DNA of 64,000 bases from Aquabacter sediminis (GCF_028863665.1 NZ_JARBFX010000008.1:124001-188000), one strand, 5' to 3'. Positions 7,397-16,260 are shown, counted from the stretch's first letter. The notes: generated by a model from the sequence alone, not told the origin. Made by a program: numbers and translations.

Positions 7397-10300
7397 TTGC
7401 AGGGCATCCTCATCACGCTGGCAACGGCGGTCATTGTCGCCATCGTGGCGGCCTTCGCCGCCCCCCTGGTGGTGGACTGGAACGCGTGGCGCGCCACCTT
7501 CGAGAGCGAGGCGAGCCGCACGGTCGGCGCGCCCGTGCTCATCCGCGGCAAGATCGATGCGGAACTGCTGCCCGTGCCCCGCGTGGTGCTGCGCAATGTC
7601 TCGGTGGGCGCCGACGCCATTTCCACCGGCGGCACCATTGCCGAGGTGCGGGCGGATTTCGCGCTGGGCGCGCTCATGCGCGGCACCTTCGAGGCGAGCG
7701 CGCTCCGCCTCGTCCAGCCTCAGCTGCGCCTGGTGCTCGACAGCGCCGGGCGGGTGGCCCTGCCCACCGGCGCCGGCGCCCCGTCTGGCCTCGCCGTGAG
7801 CCAGCTCACCGTGGACAATGGCAGCCTCGACATTCTCGATCGCGGCGCCGACCGGACCTTGCGCCTGACGGACCTGGACCTGAAAGGCGAGGCGCGCAGC
7901 CTCACCGGCCCATTCCGGCTGGAGGGCGAGGTGGAAACCGCCGGGCGGCGCTACGGCCTGCGCTTCAATCTCGGCAAGGCGGGCGCGGAACCCGCCCGCC
8001 TGCGCCTCATCGCCGACGACCGCACCCGGCCGCTCACCCTCGACCTCGACGGGAATTTCCGGCTCGACCAGGGCACCCCCCGCTATGACGGTCGGGCCTC
8101 CCTGGCCCGCCGGCCCGCCGCCACGGGCGTCGATGGCTGGCGGCTCGCCGGAAATCTGCGCGCCAGCCCCGAGGCGCTGGTGGCGGAGAGCCTCGACCTG
8201 ACGCTGGGCGACGAAGCCCGCCCGGTGCAGCTCAACGGCTCGGCACGGCTCGCACTGGGGCGGGCCATGGGGCTCGACGTGGTGTTGAACGCCCGCACCC
8301 TGGATGCCGACCTCCTGGCCCCGCGCACCGGCACCGCCGGCCGCACACCGGCCGAGACGGTGGCGGACCTCGCGGGGGCCTTCGGCGCCCTGGAGCCCAC
8401 CGATTTCCCGGTGCGCATCGGCATCGGCGTCGACCAGCTGACCGTGGGCGGCACGGTGGTGCGCGATGCGCGCCTGGACCTGAGCGCCGACGGCGCCGCC
8501 TGGCGCGTCGACACGGCGGAAGCCAAGCTGCCGGGACAGACCGTGTTGCGCCTCACCGGCACGCCCGCCGCCGCGCGCACGGGGTCGAGCTTCCTCGGCG
8601 ACGTGACCTTCGCCTCCGAGGATCCGGTCGCCCTGCTGCGCTGGGCCGCCCCGCGGGCGCCCAATGATTATGTGGCCGCCTTGCGTGGCCCGGTGCGGCT
8701 GACGGGGCGCATCAACGCCACCGAAAACGGCACCTCCATCGCCAATCTCTCCCTCGCCCTCGGCACCGCCCGGGCCTCCGGCTCCGCCGCCTACACCCTC
8801 GGCACCCCCGCCAGGCTCGACGTATCCCTGGCGCTGGATGGGTTCGACCTCGACCCGCTGCTCGCCGCCACCCGCCTGACGCTCGCCTCCGACATCCCCT
8901 TCGCGGGCGACATCGCCATAACCGGGCGCAATCTCGTCCTGTCCGGCCTGCCGCTCGGCGCGCTCGCGGTCGCCGCCAGCGGCCGGGACGGTGCCTGGAC
9001 GCTTTCCCGCCTCCAGCTCGACGACCTCGCCGGCCTGCGCCTCGACGGCAAGGGCCAGTTCGCGCGCCTGGTGGAGCCGGTGGCCGGGCGGGTGGACGTG
9101 TCCGTCTCCGGCGCCCGCGCCGACGGCCTGGTGCCGGTCACACGCATCGTCTCGGGCGCGGAGACCGCGGACATCATCCAGCGCCTCCTGCCAGTGGCAG
9201 CGCCGGTCAAGCTGAACGCCTATGCGGAATGGGCCGATGGCGGCCAGCGCACCTTGCGCGCCGAAGGCCAGCTCGGCCAGGTGTCCGGCCTGCTGGCGGT
9301 GCGCCGCTCCGCCCATGGCGCCCCCGAAAGCGCCGACCTCTCGCTCGCCGCCACGGACGGCGCGCGGGTGCTGGACGCCATCGGGCTGGGCGGGCTGAAG
9401 CCGGGCCAGGGCACCGGCCGCCTCGATCTGTCCGTGCGCGGCGCCGAGACCGGCGGCAGCACGCTGGAAGGCCGCCTCGCCTTGGGCGAGGCCGTGATCG
9501 AGGGCCAGGGAACGCTGACCCGTGACGGAGCCGGCAGCCTTCAGCCCAACCTCGCGCTGCGCCTTTCCAACGGGGACCTCGCCCGCATCTTCGCCGCCGC
9601 CGGGACCGAAGCCGGCCCGCTGCCCGCGAGCCTCTCCTTCACCTTGTCGCGCCCCGAGGGGCGCTGGCAGCTGGACGGCCTCGCGGGAACGGTGGCCGGC
9701 GCGCCAGTGGCCGGATCGGTGGGCATCGAACCCGGCCAGATGCCCCGCCTCACCGGCCGTCTGGAACTGGAGGACGTGTCGGTGCCCCGCCTCATCGGCG
9801 TGTGGGGCGCCCGCAGCATCGGGCCCGACGTGGGCACCGGCCCCTGGTCCGCGGCCCGCTTCACCCAGGCGGCAGGGCCCGGCATTGCCGCGGACCTGGA
9901 GATCCGCGCCAAGCGCCTTGCGGTGTCCGACAGCTATCGCCTCGCGGAGGGGAGCCTGCGCGTGGTCTCCACGGGGCCGAGCCTGGAGGTGCGCGACCTG
10001 TCCGGCCGCCTGGGCGGCGGCCAGGTCTCCGGCACGCTCACCTTGCGCCGTCGCCCCGACACGCTGGCGGCCGACGGCCACCTGACGCTGGACAATGTGG
10101 ATTCCGCCGCGATCCTGCTGCCGCTGACCCCCCAGCCACGCAATCCGCCGCGCGCCAAGGTGAGCCTCGTCGTGGACCTGTTGGGCACCGGCCGCACGCC
10201 GCTCCAGCTGGTGCAGAGCCTGGTGGGCCAGGGCACGGCGACGCTGAGCGACCTGGAAATCCCTTCCGCCGACCCCACCGCCATCGAGGCGGTGCTGGCC

Positions 10301-11224
10301 GCTACCACCATGGGCCCGCCCCCCGATGAGCGGCGCACGGCCCAGTTCCTGGACCGGGCCATGACGCGCGGCCCGCTGCGCCTGAAGAGCGTGGAGACCA
10401 CGCTCGGCGTGGTGAATGGCATCGTGCGCGCCTCGCCCGCCCGCACCCAGGCGGCGGGGCTGCGCACCACCTTGTCGGGCAATCTGGATCTGGCGCGCCT
10501 CACCCTCGATGCCACTCTGGACATGGAATCCCTGGAGACGGCCGGCGCCGCGCCGGGCGGCACCGTCACCTGGCGGGGACCGCTGGCCGCCCCCGACCGG
10601 CAGGTGACCGCCGCGCCGCTGACCGCCGTCATCGCCATGCGCGCCATCGAGCGGGAAACCAAGCGCCTGGAGGAGCGCCAGGGCCTCGGCAGCGAGCCCG
10701 CCCAGACGCCGCCGGCCCAGGCACCGCAGGCCCCGACGCAACCGGCCACGCCGCCCGCCGCGAGCCCGACCATCCAGAGCGCGCCGCTGCGCCCCATCCC
10801 GCAGGCGGGACCGGCCGCGCCCGCCCCTGTCGCCCCCGCCGCGCCGGCAGCGTCGAACACGGCACCCCTCTCGGCGCCGGGCGCCGGGGTTTCCACCGGG
10901 GATGAGCCGAACAGTCCGGCCGCGTCCGCGCCGGGGGGCGAAGCTGCGCCGCAGCCGACCCAGCCCAGCCAGGCTCAGTCTCCGGCCAGCGCGCCTCAGG
11001 CCCAGCCGCGCCAGACCCAGCCCCGGCAGGCGGAAGGACGCTCCAGCGCCCCGCCTCTGCCGCCGCCGGTGGATATCGGCCCAGCCAACCGCGCGCAGCC
11101 GGCACGCCCGAGCCAGAGCCAAAGCCAAAGCCAGGGCCAGGGCCAGAATGACCTGAACCGCCTGCCGCCGCCCTCGGGCTGGGGCATCATCCTGCGCCCG
11201 CCCGGCACGCTGCCGGGCGAGTGA
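7397..11224 (+). CDS. large AsmA-family inner-membrane-anchored protein
   Basis: About 1275 residues. One N-terminal hydrophobic helix (GILITLATAVIVAIVAAFAAPLVV) is followed by the AsmA start pattern DWNAWRATFESEASRTVGAPVLIRGKIDAELLPVPRVVLRNV. Next come long repetitive beta-rich stretches (residues 60-1080), with the second conserved AsmA block near LDSVESAAILLP...VDLLGTGRTPLQLVQSL..GQGTATLSD. The last 180 residues are a low-complexity Pro/Ala/Gln/Ser tail. AsmA/TamB relatives are thought to bridge the periplasm for lipid transport. I prefer the TTG at 7397, preceded by GAGG, over the ATG at 7337, because the membrane helix begins there. The Pro/Gln tail is unusual for the family. Confidence 0.82.
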   Translation: MQGILITLATAVIVAIVAAFAAPLVVDWNAWRATFESEASRTVGAPVLIRGKIDAELLPVPRVVLRNVSVGADAISTGGTIAEVRADFALGALMRGTFEASALRLVQPQLRLVLDSAGRVALPTGAGAPSGLAVSQLTVDNGSLDILDRGADRTLRLTDLDLKGEARSLTGPFRLEGEVETAGRRYGLRFNLGKAGAEPARLRLIADDRTRPLTLDLDGNFRLDQGTPRYDGRASLARRPAATGVDGWRLAGNLRASPEALVAESLDLTLGDEARPVQLNGSARLALGRAMGLDVVLNARTLDADLLAPRTGTAGRTPAETVADLAGAFGALEPTDFPVRIGIGVDQLTVGGTVVRDARLDLSADGAAWRVDTAEAKLPGQTVLRLTGTPAAARTGSSFLGDVTFASEDPVALLRWAAPRAPNDYVAALRGPVRLTGRINATENGTSIANLSLALGTARASGSAAYTLGTPARLDVSLALDGFDLDPLLAATRLTLASDIPFAGDIAITGRNLVLSGLPLGALAVAASGRDGAWTLSRLQLDDLAGLRLDGKGQFARLVEPVAGRVDVSVSGARADGLVPVTRIVSGAETADIIQRLLPVAAPVKLNAYAEWADGGQRTLRAEGQLGQVSGLLAVRRSAHGAPESADLSLAATDGARVLDAIGLGGLKPGQGTGRLDLSVRGAETGGSTLEGRLALGEAVIEGQGTLTRDGAGSLQPNLALRLSNGDLARIFAAAGTEAGPLPASLSFTLSRPEGRWQLDGLAGTVAGAPVAGSVGIEPGQMPRLTGRLELEDVSVPRLIGVWGARSIGPDVGTGPWSAARFTQAAGPGIAADLEIRAKRLAVSDSYRLAEGSLRVVSTGPSLEVRDLSGRLGGGQVSGTLTLRRRPDTLAADGHLTLDNVDSAAILLPLTPQPRNPPRAKVSLVVDLLGTGRTPLQLVQSLVGQGTATLSDLEIPSADPTAIEAVLAATTMGPPPDERRTAQFLDRAMTRGPLRLKSVETTLGVVNGIVRASPARTQAAGLRTTLSGNLDLARLTLDATLDMESLETAGAAPGGTVTWRGPLAAPDRQVTAAPLTAVIAMRAIERETKRLEERQGLGSEPAQTPPAQAPQAPTQPATPPAASPTIQSAPLRPIPQAGPAAPAPVAPAAPAASNTAPLSAPGAGVSTGDEPNSPAASAPGGEAAPQPTQPSQAQSPASAPQAQPRQTQPRQAEGRSSAPPLPPPVDIGPANRAQPARPSQSQSQSQGQGQNDLNRLPPPSGWGIILRPPGTLPGE

Positions 11225-11280
11225 CAGCCCGCCGCCCGCGCAGGGCGAGGTCTCGAACAGAGGGGTTCAGGACTTAGAGG

Positions 11281-11378
11281 GTTTCAGAGTTTCATAGAAA
11301 CACTGAAACGCTCCATCTCTTTGTTATTACGCATTTCCTTCACGCGAACCGGTTCCCACTTCGCTCGGAAATGCTCTA
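11281..11378. repeat. composite palindromic repeat, family B copy 1
   Basis: Hairpin module GTTTCAG/CTGAAAC with inner GTTTC/GAAAC (11281-11309), then ATCTCTTTG, then the conserved core GCATTTCCTTCACGCGAACCGGTTCCCACTTCGC...GAAATGC. The same core recurs at 20482-20530 and, in reverse orientation, at 33386-33430. It sits between the convergent AsmA and ybaB genes, where its hairpin could end transcription from both sides. Confidence 0.8.
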
Positions 11379-11412
11379 GATGGCGCGGGCGCGTGACGCC
11401 CGGCAAAGCGCC

Positions 11413-11733
11413 TCAGAACAGCTTGAGGCCGGGCGGAATGGGCATGCCGCCCGTCACCGTCTGCATTTTCTCCTGCATCACGCGCTCGGACTTGGCGCGG
11501 GCATCGGAGAGGGCGGCGACGATCAGGTCTTCCAGGATCTCGCCTTCGTCCGCCTTAAGGAGGCTCGGATCGATGCGCACCGCCTTGGTCTCGCCCTTGG
11601 CGGTGACGCGCACCTGCACCAGCCCGCCGCCGGAGGAGCCCTCCACCTCGATGGTCTCCAGCTCCTGCTGCATCTGCTGCATGCGCTCCTGAAGCTCTTT
11701 CGCCTGCTTCATGATGCCCATCAGGTCGCGCAT
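11413..11733 (-). CDS. ybaB: YbaB/EbfC family nucleoid-associated protein
   Basis: 106 residues. Small dimeric DNA-binding protein that coats DNA. The N-terminal helix [45 protein letters not shown] and the later [28 protein letters not shown] are the family pattern, ending [12 protein letters not shown]. The start at 11733 gives the usual length, with AGAGG upstream. In most relatives ybaB directly follows dnaX. Here the dnaX stop lies 1.7 kb upstream (13469) and an AT-rich cassette lies between them. Confidence 0.93.
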   Translation of the reverse strand: MRDLMGIMKQAKELQERMQQMQQELETIEVEGSSGGGLVQVRVTAKGETKAVRIDPSLLKADEGEILEDLIVAALSDARAKSERVMQEKMQTVTGGMPIPPGLKLF

Positions 11734-11966
11734 GGTCGGGGTCCTCTGCTGGTGGTGACGTGGGTCACAGATACTCGGATCACGACGATCCGAAAAGCCG
11801 ACCGAAACTCGCGCAAACGGTATATGACAGTTCAGGACGCGAAGCCTTGCACCAATCTTCGGAATCGACATCCGAAACGACGCATTGATTCAGTTCACTC
11901 CGATTCAGACCTTCAAAACCGAGCTATGGAAAAACTCAGGAAATAGAATTTTTTCGACACACGACA

Positions 11967-11999
11967 TTGATTGACTCCCTAAATCTATGTTAAAGTTAT
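11967..11999 (+). promoter_or_regulatory. possible promoter of the precursor/ATP-grasp cassette
   Basis: In the AT-rich 5' edge of the cassette, TTGATT (11967) and TAAAGT (11991) are 18 bases apart. An overlapping alternative is TTGACT (11971) with AGTTAT (11994) at 17. Both are only partial matches to sigma-70 boxes. The remainder of the 314-base gap from ybaB holds nothing else I can name. Confidence 0.3.
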
Positions 12000-12047
12000 C
12001 GGTGTAAATTTGCGCCATCACTCCACTTCTTCATGCAGGAGGCCAGC

Positions 12048-12284
12048 GTGACAGATCTAATTTCGGGTGAGATGACTAAGCGCCCAATTTTTTTCCTGTC
12101 GACCCATGCTGGAGACAAGCCAAGCACAGCTGAAATAACGAAATACTACACTACGGATGACGAAGTGGCGGAGTGGGAACGCATTATGGCTGAGCAAGTC
12201 GGTCTAAAAATCGACGGCAAAGCACACATTGCAGGTGGGGGATGCTGTTGCGGCGGCGGCGGCGGCATGTGCGACGCAGATTGA
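12048..12284 (+). CDS. putative RiPP precursor peptide with Gly/Cys-rich C-terminus
   Basis: 78 residues from the GTG at 12048, which has a perfect AGGAGG five bases upstream; an in-frame ATG at 12033 precedes that site and is less likely. The leader (about 1-58) contains KRPIFFLSTHAG near residues 11-22 and a charged helix TDDEVAEWERIMAEQVGLKID. The tail (61-78) is Gly-rich with Cys66-67-68, a Gly5 run, Met74, Cys75, Asp76 and Asp78. A normal-looking leader with an abrupt low-complexity Gly/Cys end, next to a peptide-ligase-like gene, is the layout of a ribosomally made, post-translationally modified peptide. The RPxFF leader block loosely recalls the PFFARFL motif of microviridin leaders. 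No Ser, Thr or Lys lies after residue 59, so classical ester/lactam rings in the tail are not possible. The product is unknown. Confidence 0.72.
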   Translation: MTDLISGEMTKRPIFFLSTHAGDKPSTAEITKYYTTDDEVAEWERIMAEQVGLKIDGKAHIAGGGCCCGGGGGMCDAD

Positions 12285-12285
12285 A

Positions 12286-13215
12286 TTGCGCACACTCTGG
12301 ATAATCAGTTTTTCCAATGATTTGCACGCGCTTGTCGTAAAGAAGCGCGTGCAGGACAGAGGGCTTTTTTCAAAATGCAATATAATTTTTATTGATGAAC
12401 TTTCCAGAAAATCAAGCGGTTCAAAATATAACGCTTCACACGAAGGAATATCGTTCCGCATTGACGGTGGAAAATATTCAAAAATTGAGGAAGGAGATGT
12501 AGTATGGTCGAGACGCTCCAATCCTCTTAATTTCAGTCATTTATTCAGTGAAGACCAGGATCACAAAGAATTTATTGCTCTAGCTCTAAATGATTTAATC
12601 GGGTTAGCTTATTTTTCTAGTCCTGGCGCTATTTGGATTAACGATTTACACTGCGCGCGAAGAGCGGAGAATAAATTAATACAATTGATGCAAGCAAAAT
12701 CCGTTGGACTTCTGACGCCGGATTATATTTCAACTAACGACGATGATAAGTTCAACGACGACATGGTCGACAGATACGTATTAAAAAGCATCAGATCAAA
12801 TCCTGGTTTTGTTTTCAAAACTATTAATGTTTCTAGAGATCTCGATAAAGATAGCATTTTCAGTAAAAATCTGCCGATTTTACAACTTAAACTAACTGGA
12901 GAACGAAATATACGAGCATGTGTATTTGGAAACAGAGTGGTATCCGCTCAGTATTTTTCCAAAATGGTAGACACGCGACCCGATTACAATCAAAAAATGA
13001 CTCCATGCGAATTGCCTGCCCCGATAGAGCAGAAATTACATCTCTTTCTAAGAACTTCTGGTTTAAGAATGGGAATATTCGATTTAAGAGAAGATGAAAA
13101 TGGGAACCTCTTTTTCCTGGAATGCAACCAACAAGGACAGTTTATATATTTAGAACCAAAACTAAAGATAAATATTGTCGATATATTTTGTGAATATTTA
13201 GCATCTTCATCTTAG
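12286..13215 (+). CDS. MvdC/MvdD-like ATP-grasp peptide ligase
   Basis: About 309 residues counted from the TTG at 12286, directly after the precursor stop (TGA-A-TTG), which implies coupled translation. An upstream ATG at 12229 is in frame but only re-reads the Gly/Cys codons as an Ala run. Family features: N-terminal LWIISFSNDLHALVVKK; VWSRRSNP (about 73-80); NKLIQLMQAKSVGLLTPDYIST (129-150); YVLKSI (164-169); LQLKLTGERNIRACVFGNRVVSAQ (199-222); DTRPD (229-233); and the metal/ATP-binding end GIFDLREDENGNLFFLECNQQGQFIYLE (263-290). These match graspetide (microviridin-type) synthetases, which join side-chain carboxylates to acceptor groups using ATP. The gene is much more AT-rich than its neighbours, suggesting transfer. 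The family call is firm, the reaction is inference. Confidence 0.82.
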   Translation: MRTLWIISFSNDLHALVVKKRVQDRGLFSKCNIIFIDELSRKSSGSKYNASHEGISFRIDGGKYSKIEEGDVVWSRRSNPLNFSHLFSEDQDHKEFIALALNDLIGLAYFSSPGAIWINDLHCARRAENKLIQLMQAKSVGLLTPDYISTNDDDKFNDDMVDRYVLKSIRSNPGFVFKTINVSRDLDKDSIFSKNLPILQLKLTGERNIRACVFGNRVVSAQYFSKMVDTRPDYNQKMTPCELPAPIEQKLHLFLRTSGLRMGIFDLREDENGNLFFLECNQQGQFIYLEPKLKINIVDIFCEYLASSS

Positions 13216-13374
13216 CGCAAATTAATTTTGTTTATTTTATTTATGAATTAATATTTTATATTTGAAAGGGTATTTTCAGACGCTTTCTCTCAAACAATAT
13301 TTTCCCCGACCGCTTAAATGGAAAGAGTGCTTAATACTATTTAGAAACACCGCAATCATTAGCGATATTATAAT

Positions 13375-13392
13375 GTGCGATTACGATCGCAC
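13375..13392. terminator. hairpin downstream of the ATP-grasp cassette
   Basis: GTGCGAT-TACG-ATCGCAC, a 7-bp stem in the AT-rich gap between the convergent ATP-grasp (+) and dnaX (-) genes. Only a weak TTA follows, so terminator activity is uncertain. The rest of the 253-base gap is AT-rich without an open frame. Confidence 0.35.
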
Positions 13393-13468
13393 TTAAGATC
13401 AGTCTCACCTCATTAAGAATACTCATAATTCTTTCGGTTCCCGGATTTACCTTCCAAATACACTTCCT

Positions 13469-15355
13469 TCAGAACTCGATCTCGTCGTCCGGGCCGGGGC
13501 CGAACCAGTTGTCCTCTTCCAGAACGGGCGCCAGGCCCTCGTCCGGCGGCTCGTCGTCGCGGGTGCGCACGTCGACGATCTGGGCGCCGGGAAAGCGGGC
13601 GAGCACCGCCGCCACCAGCGGGTCGGCCCGCAGGCCATCTTCCCGCTCATTGCGGGCGAGCGCCGCCACCTCGGCGAGCGTCGGCTCGCCCTCCCGGTTG
13701 GAGAGGGAGACGAGCCAGCGGCGGCCGGTCCATTCGGTGAGCTTGCGGGAGAGGTCCTGAACCAGGGCCCCGCTGGAGCCCGGCACCAAGGCGATCTCAA
13801 TGCGCCCGTCCTCGAAATGGACCAAGCGGGCCTGGGTCTCCAGCGCGTGCTTCAGGAGGAGGTCGCGCTTGGAGACGGCGAGATTGACCACGTCCTGGAG
13901 CGAACCGAGGCGCGGGCCCTCCGCCTCCACCGGCTGGGCACCAGCGAAGGCGCGCGGCGCGCTGACGGGCTGGGGCGCCTCTGAGCGCGCGGCAATGGCG
14001 AGGCGCGCGCCACCGCCGGAGACCGCCATGGCACTGGCACTGGCACCGCCACCGCCACCGCCGCTGGCTGGGGCGCCGGAAGCCCCCCCGCCGGACTGGG
14101 CCATTTCCCGGATGCGCCGCAGCGCATCGTCGGGCGTGGGGAGGTCGGCGGCATAAGCCAGGCGCACCAGCGCCATTTCCGCCGCCTGGGCCGGCTTGTT
14201 GGCGGCCTGCACCTCGGCAATGGCCTTGGACAGCATCTGCCAGGCCCGCGCCAGCACGCGCATGGAGAGCGCCGAGGCCATCTCGGAGCCGCGCACCCGC
14301 TCGGCTTCCACCAGGGCCGCGTCGGAGGCGGTCTGCGGCACCACCTTCAGGCGGGTGACGAGGTGGGTGAATTCGGCAAGGTCGGTGAGGATCACGGCTG
14401 GGTCGGCGCCGGCATCATACTGGTCGCGGAATTCGGCCAAGGCCCGGGCGATGTCGCCCTTCATGAGCGCCTCGAACAGGTCGATCACGCGCGCCCGGTC
14501 GGCAAGGCCCAGGAGCCGGCGCACTTCCTCGCCGCTCACCTTGCCGCCGCCATGGGCGATGGCCTGGTCCAGCAGCGAAAGCGAATCGCGCACCGAGCCT
14601 TCCGCCGCGCGGGCGACGGTGGACAGCGCCTCGTCCTCCACCTCCACGCCTTCCTTGGCGCAGATGCGGGACAGGTGCGCCGCCAGCACGCCCGCATCCA
14701 CCCGCCGCAAGTCGAAGCGCTGGCAGCGGGAAAGCACGGTCACCGGCACCTTGCGGATTTCGGTGGTGGCGAAGACGAACTTCACATGCTCCGGCGGCTC
14801 CTCCAGGGTCTTAAGCAGGCCGTTAAAGGCCGCCGTGGAGAGCATGTGCACTTCGTCGATGATGTAGACCTTGTAGCGCGCCATCACCGGGCGGTAGCGG
14901 GCGCCCTCGATGATCTCGCGGATGTCGTTGATGGAGGTGTTGGACGCCGCGTCCATCTCCAGCACGTCCACATGCCGGGATTCGATGATGTCCTTGCAGT
15001 GCTTGCCCATCACCGAGAGGTCGAGGGTTGGCCCGCCGCCCCCCGACATGGGCTCGTAATTCAGGGCGCGGGCGAGGATGCGGGCGGTGGTGGTCTTTCC
15101 CACCCCGCGCACGCCGGTCAGGATATAGGCCTGGGCGATGCGGCCGGAGGCGAAGGCATTGGAGAGCGTCCGGACCATGGCCTCCTGGCCGATGAGGTCG
15201 TCGAACGTCTGCGGCCGGTATTTGCGCGCCAGCACGCGATAGGGCGCCGGCGCCGCGGCGGCGCTGGCCGCCGGTGCGGGCGGCGCGCCGAGGTCGAAGC
15301 CGAGGGAAGGCTCATCCGCCGCCGGCGGGGTGGGGTCCTGATGGTCCGCGCTCAT
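13469..15355 (-). CDS. dnaX: DNA polymerase III subunits gamma and tau
   Basis: 628 residues. Clamp-loader ATPase of the replisome. After a Pro/Ala-rich 40-residue N-terminus come YRVLARKYRPQTFDDLIGQ, the P-loop GVRGVGKTTTARILARAL (about residues 78-95), Walker B IIDEVHMLS, and the sensor/arginine-finger region TTEIRKVPVTVLSRCQRFDLRR. The lid and domain III follow, then a Gly/Ala-rich linker (about 420-480) and a C-terminal tau-like domain. The N-terminal extension is normal for alphaproteobacteria. The SRP RNA gene lies upstream in the same orientation, as expected, but ybaB downstream is displaced by an inserted cassette. Confidence 0.95.
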   Translation of the reverse strand: MSADHQDPTPPAADEPSLGFDLGAPPAPAASAAAAPAPYRVLARKYRPQTFDDLIGQEAMVRTLSNAFASGRIAQAYILTGVRGVGKTTTARILARALNYEPMSGGGGPTLDLSVMGKHCKDIIESRHVDVLEMDAASNTSINDIREIIEGARYRPVMARYKVYIIDEVHMLSTAAFNGLLKTLEEPPEHVKFVFATTEIRKVPVTVLSRCQRFDLRRVDAGVLAAHLSRICAKEGVEVEDEALSTVARAAEGSVRDSLSLLDQAIAHGGGKVSGEEVRRLLGLADRARVIDLFEALMKGDIARALAEFRDQYDAGADPAVILTDLAEFTHLVTRLKVVPQTASDAALVEAERVRGSEMASALSMRVLARAWQMLSKAIAEVQAANKPAQAAEMALVRLAYAADLPTPDDALRRIREMAQSGGGASGAPASGGGGGGASASAMAVSGGGARLAIAARSEAPQPVSAPRAFAGAQPVEAEGPRLGSLQDVVNLAVSKRDLLLKHALETQARLVHFEDGRIEIALVPGSSGALVQDLSRKLTEWTGRRWLVSLSNREGEPTLAEVAALARNEREDGLRADPLVAAVLARFPGAQIVDVRTRDDEPPDEGLAPVLEEDNWFGPGPDDEIEF

Positions 15356-15444
15356 GGCGCCTTCATAGCATCCCGCTTGGCCGATGCGTCAGGCCATCGC
15401 GGCCCTTGCCCGCAAGAAATCCGGGCGTGGACCGCGCGACCAGC

Positions 15445-15669
15445 TCACTTGGGCGACTTGAAGAGGTCGGCCCCTTCCACCCGCACGCAGACATAGCGGC
15501 GATAGCCGTCCTTGAACTGCTGCAGCGGCTCGCCCTCCAGGCGAGCGGGCACCGAGGCGGCGATGCCGGCCTTGCACTTCTCCTCGGTGGAATAGATTCC
15601 GGCCTGGGTGACCACATGGGTCTCCGGCCCGGACAAGGCGTGCAGCAGAATCACGGCAACGGCCCACAT
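15445..15669 (-). CDS. small exported hypothetical protein
   Basis: 74 residues from the ATG at 15669, which has GGAG seven bases upstream. A short signal-like helix MWAVAVILLHALSG is followed by a soluble part with two cysteines (EKCKAG and YVCVRV). No family is recognised; small secreted proteins of this form with a Cys pair are common in Rhizobiales. It lies 89 bases upstream of dnaX on the same strand. Confidence 0.6.
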   Translation of the reverse strand: MWAVAVILLHALSGPETHVVTQAGIYSTEEKCKAGIAASVPARLEGEPLQQFKDGYRRYVCVRVEGADLFKSPK

Positions 15670-15748
15670 GCGCAAACTCCTATCATTTCGGGCGCCGCCC
15701 TGGTCTCGTCGACACTGACCTGACGCAAGGAGTGCTCCTCAGTCGAGA

Positions 15749-15844
15749 CGTCCTGCCCGGGCTTGTCCCGGGCGTCCACGGTTCTCCGTCGGGACAGGCC
15801 GAGCGGAACCGCGTGGATGGCCGGGACAGCCCCGGCCATGACGG
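15749..15844. repeat. palindromic repeat, family A copy 1
   Basis: Outer arms read CGTCCTGCCCGGGCTTGTCC and, in inverse, GGGACAGCCCCGGCCATGACGG. They carry the GGCCGGGCTTGTCCCGGCC-type palindrome plus TCCACG/CGTGGA at the inner edges. Similar ~100-base elements occur at 16774, 30629 and 60768. A diverged relative of the family B core may be present at 15910-15955. Confidence 0.8.
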
Positions 15845-16037
15845 CGAGTCAGGAGAGAAACGTTCCAAATGCTTGGGTGTCGATCGTCCCCGGGCGCGCT
15901 TATCCCTGCGTGATGCGTTTCCCGCACGCGAAGCCGTCCGCTCCGCGTGGGAACGCCTAGGATATTGCGGGGGAGTGCGCCGAAAGAAGGGCGCGCCAGA
16001 CAGGCGCCACAAGGGGCCTGCAAAGGGGCGCAGAAGT

Positions 16038-16133
16038 GGGAGGCTGGACAGAGACCCGAGACCGGGCTCGTTGGGGCTGCTTCCTTCCGGACCTGACCCG
16101 GTTGGCGAGTGGCTCGTCCACCGCCAACCTCCC
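16038..16133 (-). ncRNA. ffs: signal recognition particle RNA, small bacterial type
   Basis: The minus strand contains the invariant SRP domain IV sequence GGTCAGGTCCGGAAGGAAGC (16077-16096), with the GGAA tetraloop region and the asymmetric loop sequence. The ends pair: GGGAGG at 16133-16128 with CCTCCC at 16043-16038, giving a rod of about 96 bases. The RNA binds Ffh and targets ribosomes to the membrane. It is upstream of dnaX on the same strand, a common arrangement in alphaproteobacteria. End positions are estimated from pairing. Confidence 0.93.
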
Positions 16134-16260
16134 GCGCTCTATATCGTGGCAAAGGATCGGTTTGGCAAGCACCGCGCATGCACCCCGCTGGGGAGGGCTT
16201 GCGCGGCGTCTGTGCATAAGCTCCTGTCCGCCTCCCCATTTTCGCGAAGGCCGACCTGAC

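Noticed and set aside
7382-11128. 1248-codon open frame on the minus strand over the AsmA gene
   Set aside because: It is an antisense shadow of a GC-rich gene. The product is Arg/Gly/Ala-rich without domains, while the plus strand gives a clear AsmA protein with a membrane anchor.
12229-12285. Ala-rich N-terminal extension of the ATP-grasp protein
   Set aside because: The extension is only the Gly/Cys codons of the precursor tail read in another frame. The family N-terminus LWIISFSNDLHAL begins right after the precursor stop.
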